Notes under the pieces: model-generated | The model's database searches: none | The model's input: the letters and a program-made list of their open reading frames with translations, nothing else | Told to the model about the DNA's origin: nothing | Origin: Alphaproteobacteria bacterium | GTDB lineage: Bacteria; Pseudomonadota; Alphaproteobacteria; UBA8366 | DNA length: 12,272 bases | Direction of reading: 5' to 3' | Assembly (NCBI GenBank): GCA_029861675.1 | Contig: JAOTYV010000125.1 | Span: 1 to 12,272, forward strand | In this document: one piece after another, positions 5,285 to 12,272 of the stretch | Layout: every line of letters begins with the position of its first letter | How positions within the stretch are numbered: the stretch's first letter is position 1 | Position numbers and translations under genes: made by a program

Positions 5285-6664
5285 TTAGGCGGCTAGTTTA
5301 CCCGCACGGCTGAGCGCTTGCTCCGCGCCGGCATTATCCTGCAGCTGCGACAAGGCGCGCGCGGTCAACCGCCACGCGAACGCGCTGTCCGGCTTCAGGC
5401 TGGTGCGTTCGGCGAGAAGCGCCCGCGCCAGCCGGGGCTGGCCGCCCCGCAACGCCGCCTCGATCAAGGTGAGGGTCAGGACGTCGCGCTGCGCATGGCT
5501 GCCACCAAAGCGGTGCGCGTTGGGGCGAATCCGCATCAGCGTATAGGCGGCGGTCTCGAATTCCGCCTCGCCGAATGCCGCAAGCGCCTGGCACAGCGGC
5601 AGGCCGACATAGCGGGTCATATAAGCGTTGGTGCCGCCTTCCGATACCCGGCGGTCCAGCGCTGCCAGCAACTTCTTGGCGGCGTCGCGCCGACCATCCG
5701 CGACGAAGGCCATCATGGCGTGGAAGTCGTTGAAGACGTAGAAGGCGTCTTCCACCATGGGTTCGTAACAATCGGCCAGCTCGTGCCAGCGGTTGCCGAC
5801 ATCGATGCCGCGCAGGCACAACCGCCACAACAGCGCCGACGCATCGACCATTTCCATCACGATTTCGGACGGTTCCGGCCGGACCGCGCTGTCGTACAGC
5901 GCGAGCGCCCGGTCGGTTTCACCCTGCTCGAGGTGGTACAGCGCGAGATGCCACCAGTTGTGATAGGCGAAGCCGTTGTCAGGCGCCCAGTCGTCGGCCC
6001 GATCGTTGAGCCAGGTGATGCCCTCGCCGGTACGGCCCTGCATCTCCATGACATGGGCGACCGCATGAATGGCCCAGGGATCGCGCGCCTTCATCGAGAC
6101 CGCCTGCCGGCCGCGATCCTCGGCGCGGGCATAATCGCCCATCTCCTCGAGCCCGAAGGCATGCATGCCGAGCACATAGCCGAAGCCCGGCGTATTCTCG
6201 TCCCAATCGGGCAGCACGCGGGCGACACGGTCGCGCAGCAGTGACGATTGACCGAGCAAGAAATCGCCGAGATGGGCCATTTGCAGCGCAAATGCATCGC
6301 GCGGATGGTCGATCAGCACGGCGCCGTATTGCTCGACCGCCCGCTCGATGTCGCCGTCGAGCCAGGCCCGCAGCGCGGCAATATGGCCCCGCTCACGCTC
6401 ATTGGCCCGATCGGCATAGGCCTCGGCGGCGTCGAGGCTATGGCGCAACTCGGGCTCGGCCGCTTTTTCAGTCGAAATCGCCATAAGGCCGGCGCGGAAG
6501 CAGTGGCCCATGACGAATTCGGGGTCTTCGGTCAGGGCGGCATCGATTTCCGCCAACGGGTCGTTGTAATAGCCGTGCAGCAATTCGGCCGCCGACTCGA
6601 ACTTGTCGAGCGCAGCCCGGTTTGTCGTCGAATAGGAGACATCCCTAAGATCGCGTAGTGACAT
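5285..6664 (-). CDS. TPR repeat protein of the TTC38 family
   Basis: A 459-residue soluble protein made of helical repeats with no signal peptide or membrane segment. The length and several segments match the TTC38 (tetratricopeptide repeat protein 38) family, which is shared by bacteria and animals and about 460-470 residues long. Recognisable parts are WAIHAVAHVMEMQGR (197-211), HNWWHLALYHLEQGE (235-249), followed by DRALALYDSAVRP and a DASALLWRLCLRG segment. Conserved His and Trp residues in the middle repeats suggest a defined pocket, but the family's molecular role is not established. The C-terminal repeats (about 330-459) are more degenerate. The ATG at 6664 is supported by the conserved start MSLRDLRDVSYST. 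It is separate from the upstream VOC gene by about 190 bp and ends at the shared terminator at 5234. Confidence 0.85.
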   Translation of the reverse strand: MSLRDLRDVSYSTTNRAALDKFESAAELLHGYYNDPLAEIDAALTEDPEFVMGHCFRAGLMAISTEKAAEPELRHSLDAAEAYADRANERERGHIAALRAWLDGDIERAVEQYGAVLIDHPRDAFALQMAHLGDFLLGQSSLLRDRVARVLPDWDENTPGFGYVLGMHAFGLEEMGDYARAEDRGRQAVSMKARDPWAIHAVAHVMEMQGRTGEGITWLNDRADDWAPDNGFAYHNWWHLALYHLEQGETDRALALYDSAVRPEPSEIVMEMVDASALLWRLCLRGIDVGNRWHELADCYEPMVEDAFYVFNDFHAMMAFVADGRRDAAKKLLAALDRRVSEGGTNAYMTRYVGLPLCQALAAFGEAEFETAAYTLMRIRPNAHRFGGSHAQRDVLTLTLIEAALRGGQPRLARALLAERTSLKPDSAFAWRLTARALSQLQDNAGAEQALSRAGKLAA

Positions 6665-6762
6665 GACGTCAATCTCTCTCTTGATTGGGCCGTCGCGGTA
6701 CCGGTGCTTGCGGGTCGGTGCGAGCGGCCATTGTCTATGCCACCTCCCAAGAGTATGGGGGG

Positions 6763-6785
6763 ATGGTTAACACACATGGTTAACC
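6763..6785. repeat. Tandem ATGGTTAAC repeat / GGTTAACC dyad upstream of the TPR gene
   Basis: ATGGTTAAC occurs at 6763-6771 and again at 6776-6784, 13 bp apart, and the second copy lies within the perfect palindrome GGTTAACC (6778-6785). It is about 100 bp upstream of the TPR-protein start on the minus strand. This could be a regulator binding site, but the binding protein is not known. Confidence 0.35.
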
Positions 6786-6855
6786 AAATCGTGTGACGGC
6801 GCGCACAGCGGGTGTATCTTTTTGCGCGGGACCGAAAACGTCGTCAGACGGCCGA

Positions 6856-7269
6856 TTATTTACGGGAATGCCAGCCGAAGGGGGCGATCTCGGTAATGCC
6901 GCCGCCGCCGGATACCCTGAATTTCACGACGCGTTCGCCGGGGTTGGTCGGGTCGGCGAAGGTCTCGCCGCCATGGGCTTCGACCCGTTCCGTGAACGCG
7001 GCCAGATCATCCACGTCGACGCCGAAATGATGGATGCAGGGCGCGCCGCCGGCTTGCTGGCCCATGAAGCTGTCGGGGCCGTCGTAGTGCACCATGGCCA
7101 GGTCGAGATGCCCGTCGGTCAAATGCACCGATTCATGATCGCCGTCGCGATGGCGGCTGACTTCGGTAAATCCGAACACGGTCTTGTAGAAAGTCGCCGC
7201 CTTGTCGAGATCCTCGACCTGCAGCGCGATATGGGCGATGCGTGGTTTTTGTTCGGTTGGGCTTTCCAT
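6856..7269 (-). CDS. VOC-superfamily (glyoxalase/bleomycin-resistance/dioxygenase-like) protein
   Basis: A 137-residue single-unit vicinal-oxygen-chelate protein with two beta-alpha-beta-beta-beta modules. The first module begins RIAHIALQVEDLDKAATFYKTVFG (10-33) and the second IHHFGVDVDDLAAFTERVEAHGG (79-101), ending ITEIAPFGWH. H13, H80 or H81, and E127 are in the places of VOC metal ligands, so a metal-dependent lyase, isomerase or dioxygenase activity is plausible. The substrate cannot be told; the closest general label is lactoylglutathione lyase-like. The start at 7269 is chosen because AGGGG lies about 8 nt upstream and the fold begins directly; longer upstream readings (to 7455) add no recognisable domain. 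It is divergent from the ThDP-dependent enzyme at 7479, with 209 bp between them for both promoters. Confidence 0.88.
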   Translation of the reverse strand: MESPTEQKPRIAHIALQVEDLDKAATFYKTVFGFTEVSRHRDGDHESVHLTDGHLDLAMVHYDGPDSFMGQQAGGAPCIHHFGVDVDDLAAFTERVEAHGGETFADPTNPGERVVKFRVSGGGGITEIAPFGWHSRK

Positions 7270-7478
7270 CGCTTTTCCCCTGGTTGTTCGGCAAATGCCG
7301 TATCGCAAGGAACGCAGCGGAATTCGCGAGCAACTTTCCGCGCGTATGTTTAACAGTGTATAGCGCGGGTCGAGAAAAATGAATTTTGCGGAAGCGCCCT
7401 TGGCGACCGCATATTGTATTGGCAGCATCGCTGGACCAGAATCCGCCGGCTGCATAGAATCAAATCCGGGGAAATATC

Positions 7479-9164
7479 ATGAGCAGAGGCGGTAATCAGC
7501 GGACCGGCGGACAGGTGCTGGTCGATCAACTCAAAATTCACGGCGTCGATACCGCCTTTTGCGTGCCGGGGGAGAGTTACCTGGCCACCCTCGATGCCCT
7601 ACAGGCGTCGCGCGACGACATTCGCATGATCACCTGCCGCCAGGAAGGCGGCGTGACAAATATGGCCGAGGCCTACGGCAAGATCACCGGACGGCCGGGC
7701 GTTGCCTTCGTCACCCGCGGGCCGGGCGCCTGCAACGGTTCGATCGGCGTGCACACCGCCATGCAGGATTCGACGCCGATGGTGGTGTTCATCGGGCAGG
7801 TGGCGCGCGAACAGGAATACCGCGAAGCCTTTCAGGAAGTCGATTACCGGCAATTTTATGGCGCGATCTGCAAATGGGTGGTTCAGATCGAGAGCGCCGA
7901 GCGAATCCCCGAGCTGGTCAGTCAGGCGTTTCACCGGGCGATGTCCGGCCGGCCCGGTCCGGTGGCGATCGCCCTGCCGGAAGACATGCAGCGCGACCTG
8001 ACCGACATCGCCGATGCCGCGCCGTATCAAATTGCCCGTCCGGGCGCGGCGCCGGACGACATGAATGCCCTGCGCGACCTGCTGTCGAAGTCGAGTAAAC
8101 CGCTGATGGTGCTGGGCGGGGCCGGGTGGAACGACGCCGCGTGCGGCGACATCCTGGCCTTCGCCGAAGCCAACAACCTGCCGACCTGCGCATCGTTCCG
8201 CTGCCAGGATCTGATGGACAACGAGCATCGCAACTATGTCGGCGATCTGGGCACCAGCGTCAGCCCGCAGCTCGCCGCCCGCGTTAAGGAAACCGACCTG
8301 TTGATCGTCGTGGGCTCCCGGCTCGGCGAAATGACCACCGGCGGCTATTCGCTGGTGAAATTGCCGAAACCGGATCAGACCCTGGTGCATGTCTATATGG
8401 ATCCGACGGAGATGGGGCGGGTCTACCGGCCCGACTTGCCGATCAGCGCCTCGATGGAAAGCTTCGCCAAGGCGGCGCGGGCGCTGGAGCCCGTCGATCA
8501 TTCGGCCTGGGCCGGTTGGGCGGAATCGGCGCGCGCGGACCATCTCGAAAACCTCAAGCCGACGCGGGAGATGCCGGGCGCGCTCGACATGCATGTGGTG
8601 ATGGATCACCTGAACGATGTGCTGCCGGATGACGCCATTATCGTCAACGACGCGGGCAACTTCTCCGGATGGCCGCAGCGGTTCTATCGCTTCCGGCAAT
8701 TCCGCACGCAGCTCGGCCCGACCAGCGGCGCAATGGGGTATGCGATCCCGGCGGCGGTGTCGGCGAGCATCGTGTGCCCGGACAGCCCGGTCGTCTGCTT
8801 CGTTGGCGACGGCGGGGCGCTGATGACGGGGCAGGAGATCGCCACCGCGGTGCAGCATGACAGCAAGCCGATCATTCTGGTGGTCAACAACAACCTCTAC
8901 GGCACGATCCGCATGCATCAGGACCGCGACTATCCCGGCAACGACTATGCGGTGGCGTTGAATAATCCGGATTTCGCCAAATTGGCGGACTGCTTCGGTG
9001 CGTTTGGAGAAGTCGTGGAGCGGACCGAGGATTTCGCACCGGCCTTCGATCGCGCGCGCAAGTCGGGCAAGGCGGCGGTGCTGGAATTGCGGGTCGATCC
9101 GGAAATGATCACGACGCGGACCACGCTCACCAAAATCCGCGAAGCGTCGGGCGGTAAGGCGTAA
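7479..9164 (+). CDS. Thiamine-diphosphate-dependent enzyme, acetolactate-synthase-like
   Basis: A 561-residue protein with the three-domain ThDP enzyme layout. The N-terminal pyrimidine-binding domain (about 8-175) contains FCVPGESYLATLDAL and the catalytic glutamate E56 (TCRQEGG). A central domain follows at about 190-330. The C-terminal PP-binding domain has the metal/ThDP motif from GDGG (443-446) to NNN (470-472), followed by LYGT. It resembles acetolactate synthase large subunits, but the usual FAD-site segment RFDDRVTG is replaced by SRLGEMTTGG (about 280-289) and no regulatory small-subunit gene is next to it. It may therefore be a catabolic carboligase or decarboxylase rather than IlvB; the substrate is not determined. 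The ATG at 7479 follows CCGGGGAAAT. It is divergent from the VOC gene and is followed by a dyad repeat at 9179. Confidence 0.9.
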   Translation: MSRGGNQRTGGQVLVDQLKIHGVDTAFCVPGESYLATLDALQASRDDIRMITCRQEGGVTNMAEAYGKITGRPGVAFVTRGPGACNGSIGVHTAMQDSTPMVVFIGQVAREQEYREAFQEVDYRQFYGAICKWVVQIESAERIPELVSQAFHRAMSGRPGPVAIALPEDMQRDLTDIADAAPYQIARPGAAPDDMNALRDLLSKSSKPLMVLGGAGWNDAACGDILAFAEANNLPTCASFRCQDLMDNEHRNYVGDLGTSVSPQLAARVKETDLLIVVGSRLGEMTTGGYSLVKLPKPDQTLVHVYMDPTEMGRVYRPDLPISASMESFAKAARALEPVDHSAWAGWAESARADHLENLKPTREMPGALDMHVVMDHLNDVLPDDAIIVNDAGNFSGWPQRFYRFRQFRTQLGPTSGAMGYAIPAAVSASIVCPDSPVVCFVGDGGALMTGQEIATAVQHDSKPIILVVNNNLYGTIRMHQDRDYPGNDYAVALNNPDFAKLADCFGAFGEVVERTEDFAPAFDRARKSGKAAVLELRVDPEMITTRTTLTKIREASGGKA

Positions 9165-9178
9165 AAGATTTTTAAAAC

Positions 9179-9252
9179 GTCATCGCCGGGCTGACCCGGC
9201 TATCCAGATATTGCGTGTTTTTCTGGACCTTCGGGTCAAGCCCGATGGTGAC
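9179..9252. repeat. RPE-like palindromic intergenic repeat
   Basis: The segments 9179-9208 and 9222-9252 are imperfect inverted copies of each other, about 30 bp each, reading roughly GTCATCGCCGGGCTGACCCG and its partner. Each half also folds on itself: GCCGGG (9185-9190) with CCCGGC (9195-9200), and CGGGT...GCCCG near 9232-9244. Repeats built on CCGGGCTTGACCCGG with flanking GTCAT/ATGAC are widespread between genes in alphaproteobacteria. It follows the ThDP enzyme gene and may terminate or stabilise its transcript. Confidence 0.7.
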
Positions 9253-9274
9253 AGCCGAATTTTGGCGGTGAAAT

Positions 9275-9302
9275 AGAAACGGGGCCCGAAGGCCCCGTTT
9301 CC
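9275..9302 (-). terminator. Rho-independent terminator of the PuuD-like gene
   Basis: GAAACGGGGCC (9276-9286) pairs with GGCCCCGTTTC (9291-9301) in an 11-bp stem. On the minus strand the loop is TTCG, a very stable tetraloop, and the stem is followed by TATTTC. It begins 23 bp after the stop of the minus-strand gene at 9325. Confidence 0.8.
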
Positions 9303-9324
9303 GGTCTCGCAACATAGCGTCGGT

Positions 9325-9927
9325 CTACGACACGCTGAACAGGTTCTGCGCCGAGACCATGCAGAAGAGCATGGGCACTGACAGCAGCGTGTTGGTCCGC
9401 GAGAACAGCATCGCCGTGCGCGCCGACGCCGCCTTGGTGGCGTCGTCCGCTTCGACCATGCCCAGCGCTTTCTGCTGTGCGGGCCAGATGATGATCCAGA
9501 CGTTGAACCACATGACGATACCCATCCACATGCCGATACCGATCATGGTGTGGCCCATCGCCTTGCTGGTAAAGCCAAGCGCCAGCGCATCAACGATATA
9601 GCCGTTCAGCCATGCCAGAATAAGGCCGGTAATGAGCGTGCCCATCGCGCCCCAGCGGAACCAGAACAACGCGGCCGGTGCAATCACCTTACCAATCGCC
9701 GGTTTCTGCTCGTCGGGAATATTCGGCATATTGGGAATTTGAACGAAGTTGAAGTACCAAAGAATGCCGATCCACATGACGCCGCTCAAGACGTGCAGCC
9801 AGCGGAACAGGAACGTCCAGAAGACGACATTGTCAAATTGGTCCATTGCGTAATAGGCGAACAGAAGCACGGCGATGACGAAGCCCGCCGTCACCGTCCG
9901 TGACAGATTTGTAAGTATTGCAGCCAT
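9325..9927 (-). CDS. PuuD-like integral membrane protein (Urate_ox_N domain, no cytochrome c tail)
   Basis: A 200-residue membrane protein with about five predicted transmembrane segments: 12-28, 36-62, 83-107, 124-148 and 180-198. The segment RWLHVLSGVMWIGILWYFNF (42-61) and the later GHTMIGIGMWMGIVMWFNVW (125-144) are characteristic of the N-terminal domain of PuuD, a membrane urate hydroxylase. H45 and H126 could be haem or metal ligands. Full-length PuuD is about twice this size and ends in a cytochrome c domain with CxxCH, which is absent here. No purine-catabolism genes are adjacent, so urate hydroxylation is doubtful and a related electron-transfer or unknown role is possible. The ATG at 9927 has GGGGGAG about 10 nt upstream. 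It is divergent from the gene at 10038 and ends before a strong terminator. Confidence 0.8.
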   Translation of the reverse strand: MAAILTNLSRTVTAGFVIAVLLFAYYAMDQFDNVVFWTFLFRWLHVLSGVMWIGILWYFNFVQIPNMPNIPDEQKPAIGKVIAPAALFWFRWGAMGTLITGLILAWLNGYIVDALALGFTSKAMGHTMIGIGMWMGIVMWFNVWIIIWPAQQKALGMVEADDATKAASARTAMLFSRTNTLLSVPMLFCMVSAQNLFSVS

Positions 9928-9962
9928 GAATAATACACTCCCCCTGGGTATGATTGCGTGCG

Positions 9963-9982
9963 ACTATAACACAAGCGCTTGT
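9963..9982. promoter_or_regulatory. Extended -10 and 12-bp palindrome in the divergent puuD-like promoter region
   Basis: On the minus strand 9971-9963 reads TGTTATAGT, an extended -10 match for the PuuD-like gene 36 bp downstream. It adjoins ACAAGCGCTTGT (9971-9982), a perfect 12-bp palindrome that would lie in the -10/-35 spacer. The arrangement suits a repressor site, although the regulator is not known and no good -35 was seen. Confidence 0.4.
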
Positions 9983-10037
9983 CTGGAAAATATCATTCGA
10001 CCAACATCTTGCCCAGTGGCCGAACGGGACACGCCGA

Positions 10038-10886
10038 ATGGCGCGTAAGGATGCGCTTTCCTATTGCGCCGGCGAAGTACGCCGCCACGACCCGGAACGC
10101 TTTCTGACCGCGCTGTTTGCGCCGGATCGCTGTCGGGAATCGCTGTTCGCGCTGTATGCCTTCAATCTGGAAATCGCCAAGATCCGTGAAGTGGTCAGCG
10201 AACCCATGCTGGGTGAAATTCGACTGCAATGGTGGCGTGAGTCTATTGCGGAAATTTACGAAGCGACGCCGCGGCGTCACGCGGTGGTCGAGGCGCTTGC
10301 GGCGGCTGTGCGGGACGCGGATCTGCCGCGCGATGCCTTCGACGGCCTGATCGATGCCCGTGCACTGGACCTCGCCGAGGAACCGCCGGAGACATTGGAT
10401 CGGCTGGAACGGTATGCGGCGGACACGTCATCCTCTTTACTACATCTGACGCTGCGGATATTCGGCGTGAACGACGACTCGAGCCGCGATGCGGCCGCCA
10501 AGATCGGCATCGCCTGGGCACTCACCGGATTGATTCGGTCGATGGGCTTTCACCTGCGCCAGAAGCGCGTGTATCTGCCTGGCGAACTGATCGAACGGCA
10601 CGGTATCGTGCGGGGCGATCTGATGGAATTGCGGCGCAGTGAGGCGTTGTGCGGCGCGGTAGGGGAAATTTCGGATCGGGCAACCGCGTTGCTCGCCGAG
10701 GCCCGGTTGCGGCGCCGCGAGGTTCCGCGGGCGGCCCTACCGGCGCTGCTCGCCGCGCCGTTGGCCGACATCCATTTGCACCGGATTGCGCGCGCGGGCT
10801 TCGACCCATTCTCGCCGGCGATTGCCGAACCGCTTCGCTTCCCGGAATTGCGGCTCGCCTGGCACAGTCTGCGCGGACGCTATTGA
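10038..10886 (+). CDS. Squalene/phytoene synthase family protein, probably NDUFAF6-like and non-catalytic
   Basis: A 282-residue all-helical protein of the isoprenoid synthase fold. Landmarks are LFALYAFNLEIAKIREVVSE (36-55), LQWWRESI (63-70), DARALDLAEE, TSSSLLHLTLRIFG, IAWALTGLIRSMGFH and RQKRVYLPGEL. True squalene or phytoene synthases have two DxxxD-type diphosphate-Mg sites. Here the first (expected within YAFNLEIAKI) lacks the aspartates and the second (expected after ALTGLIRS) is replaced by MGFHLRQ, so prenyl-diphosphate condensation is unlikely. This matches the NDUFAF6 group, whose mitochondrial member is a complex I assembly factor; that role here is inferred. The ATG at 10038 starts the conserved region; a TTG at 9954 would add 28 atypical residues. 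Neither has a strong ribosome site. The stop is TGA, 5 bp from the convergent trmFO. Confidence 0.82.
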   Translation: MARKDALSYCAGEVRRHDPERFLTALFAPDRCRESLFALYAFNLEIAKIREVVSEPMLGEIRLQWWRESIAEIYEATPRRHAVVEALAAAVRDADLPRDAFDGLIDARALDLAEEPPETLDRLERYAADTSSSLLHLTLRIFGVNDDSSRDAAAKIGIAWALTGLIRSMGFHLRQKRVYLPGELIERHGIVRGDLMELRRSEALCGAVGEISDRATALLAEARLRRREVPRAALPALLAAPLADIHLHRIARAGFDPFSPAIAEPLRFPELRLAWHSLRGRY

Positions 10887-10891
10887 GGGTG

Positions 10892-12253
10892 TTATTCGGC
10901 GGCCGCGCGGGGCATGGCCAGCCAATCGTCCAAATCCGCCAGCGCGCGCCGGGTATACCCCAGTTTGCGGTCCCGGCCGCGTGGCCGCTTCTTGCCCGTG
11001 ACCGGCGCGAGCGGCGGAAACAGGCCGAAATTGACGTTCATGGGCTGGAAACTGTCCGGATTGGCGCCGCCGGTGATGTGGTTCAGCAATGCGCCCATTG
11101 CAGTCGAAGGCGGCGGCGCGGGGAGATTATGCCCGTGACGCTCGGCGGCGGCGAACCGGCCGGCGAGAAATCCGATGGCGGCGGACTCGACGTATCCTTC
11201 CACGCCGGTGATCTGTCCGGCGAAGCGCAGGCGCGGATCGGCCTTTAGACGGAGCTCGCCATCGAGCAGGCGTGGGCTGTTCAGGAAGGTGTTGCGGTGA
11301 ATGCCGCCGAGCCGCGCGAAACGGGCGTTTTCCAGCCCCGGTATGGTTCGGAAGATGCGGGTCTGCTCGCCATGTTTCAACTTGGTCTGGAAACCGACCA
11401 AGTTGAACAGCGTGCCGAGCGCGTTGTCCTGGCGCAACTGCAGCACGGCATAGGGCTTTTCGGGACTGTTCGGGTTGGTCAACCCGACCGGCTTCATGGG
11501 GCCGAAGCGCAACGTCTCGGCCCCGCGCTCCGCCATGACCTCGACCGGCAAACAGCCTTCGAAATATGGGGTGATGTCTTCCCATTCCTTGTATTCGATC
11601 TTGTCGCCGGCGCACATCGCCTCGATCAAGGACTCGTACTGCGCCCGGTCGAGCGGACAATTGATGTAATCCTTGCCCTCGCCCTTGTCGTAGCGCGACT
11701 GAAACCACGCCTTGGACAGGTCGATCGAGTCCCGATAAACGATTGGCGCGATGGCGTCGAAGAAAGCCAGCGTATCTTCGCCGGTCACATCCAGGATCGC
11801 ACGGCTCAAGGCGGCGGAGGTGAGGGGGCCGGTCGCGACAATTCCCGATTGCCACGCCGCCGGCGGCAGTTCCGTAATCTCTTCCCGCTCGATGGTGATC
11901 AGGGGATTGCCGGTGAGCGCATCGGTCACGGCGGCGCTGAAGTTGTCCCGATCGACGGCAAGTGCGCCACCGGCGGGCAAGCGATGCGTATCGGCGCACC
12001 GCAGGATAAGCGATCCGCCCCGGCGCATTTCCTCGTGGAGCAGGCCGATGGCATTGTACTCGGCGTCGTCGGATCGGAACGAGTTGGAGCAGACCAGCTC
12101 GGCGAGCCCCTCCGTCTGATGCGCGTCGGTGCCGGTTTTGGGGCGCATTTCGTACAGGCGCACCGGGACTCCCGCCTCGGCGAGTTGCCAGGCCGCTTCG
12201 CTTCCGGCGAGACCGCCGCCGACTATGTGTACTGTCTCTTGGTCTTCGGTCAT
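10892..12253 (-). CDS. trmFO: Methylenetetrahydrofolate-tRNA-(uracil-54-C5)-methyltransferase TrmFO
   Basis: A 453-residue FAD protein that makes ribothymidine at position 54 of the tRNA T-loop, using methylene-tetrahydrofolate and NAD(P)H. The N-terminal Rossmann motif is [21 protein letters not shown] (8-28), followed by LYEMRP (33-38). C55 in [11 protein letters not shown] and C234 in FEGCLPVE correspond to the two conserved cysteines implicated in TrmFO catalysis. Family segments are seen throughout: [18 protein letters not shown] (195-212), [21 protein letters not shown], and near the end [11 protein letters not shown]. The length is normal (about 435-470) and no disruption is seen. The ATG at 12253 has AGGGG 6 nt upstream at 12264-12260. 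The 3' end abuts the convergent squalene-synthase-like gene with a 5-bp gap. Confidence 0.97.
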   Translation of the reverse strand: MTEDQETVHIVGGGLAGSEAAWQLAEAGVPVRLYEMRPKTGTDAHQTEGLAELVCSNSFRSDDAEYNAIGLLHEEMRRGGSLILRCADTHRLPAGGALAVDRDNFSAAVTDALTGNPLITIEREEITELPPAAWQSGIVATGPLTSAALSRAILDVTGEDTLAFFDAIAPIVYRDSIDLSKAWFQSRYDKGEGKDYINCPLDRAQYESLIEAMCAGDKIEYKEWEDITPYFEGCLPVEVMAERGAETLRFGPMKPVGLTNPNSPEKPYAVLQLRQDNALGTLFNLVGFQTKLKHGEQTRIFRTIPGLENARFARLGGIHRNTFLNSPRLLDGELRLKADPRLRFAGQITGVEGYVESAAIGFLAGRFAAAERHGHNLPAPPPSTAMGALLNHITGGANPDSFQPMNVNFGLFPPLAPVTGKKRPRGRDRKLGYTRRALADLDDWLAMPRAAAE

Positions 12254-12272
12254 GCGCCGCCCCTAGGTGGAG

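Noticed and set aside
5318..6244. Plus-strand open frame (308 codons) opposite the TPR protein
   Set aside because: It is the mirror of a conserved TTC38-like gene with no domain signature of its own.
6743..6762. C-run/G-run hairpin between the VOC and TPR genes as a terminator
   Set aside because: It needs a wobble or mismatch in the stem and has no T tract on either strand.
7599..8918. Long minus-strand open frame (439 codons) opposite the ThDP enzyme
   Set aside because: It is antisense to an intact ThDP enzyme and has no recognisable domain and shadow-like composition.
9954..10037. TTG start for the squalene-synthase-like protein
   Set aside because: The added residues do not resemble the family and would overlap the promoter region of the divergent gene.

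Overview
The window looks like chromosomal DNA from a GC-rich alphaproteobacterium, probably Rhodospirillales-like. The grounds are the folate-type tRNA methylase TrmFO, an NDUFAF6-type squalene/phytoene synthase homologue, a PuuD-like membrane protein, an intergenic dyad repeat of the kind common in alphaproteobacteria, and a strong codon bias towards G/C. No rRNA, tRNA, CRISPR array, transposase or phage gene was seen. TGA is used as an ordinary stop by several genes here (leucine dehydrogenase, both small lipoproteins, the squalene-synthase-like gene), so the code is standard.

Layout. 1-403 (-) is the N-terminal part of a TauD/TfdA dioxygenase, divergent from an IclR regulator (607-1341, +) across an AT-rich spacer holding a perfect palindrome. 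The regulator converges on a two-gene minus-strand operon: leucine/valine-type amino-acid dehydrogenase (3397-2345), then an agmatinase-family ureohydrolase (2320-1346). An unusually AT-rich spacer follows (about 3420-3600), then a plus-strand gene for a glutaredoxin-like domain fused to a DinB-like four-helix domain. Two tandem paralogous small lipoproteins come next (4633-4872, 4959-5204), closed by a bidirectional terminator shared with a TTC38-like TPR protein (6664-5285, -). A VOC-family protein (7269-6856, -) diverges from a ThDP-dependent acetolactate-synthase-like enzyme (7479-9164, +). An RPE-like repeat and a terminator separate that from a PuuD-like membrane protein (9927-9325, -). 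This is divergent from the squalene/phytoene-synthase-like protein (10038-10886, +), which converges on trmFO (12253-10892, -).

The main discovery candidate is at 3683-4465. Read from a well-placed ATG with a strong ribosome binding site and a good sigma70 promoter, the glutaredoxin-like gene has an in-frame TGA at 3725-3727, exactly where the first cysteine of the CxxC redox motif belongs (RPG-TGA-TSC). A hairpin with a G-containing small loop lies 22 nt after the TGA, within the range expected of a bacterial SECIS. The simplest reading is a selenoprotein with a U-T-S-C active site and 260 residues. A gene caller would miss it by starting at an internal TTG (3737) just after the active site. 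No selA/selB/selC/selD gene is in the window, so the claim depends on finding that machinery elsewhere in the genome.

Functionally the window is a mix of small units: amino-acid and guanidino-compound catabolism, a regulated sulfonate- or aryloxyalkanoate-type dioxygenase, a thiol/selenol redox protein, envelope lipoproteins, and housekeeping genes (tRNA methylation, probable respiratory-complex assembly).
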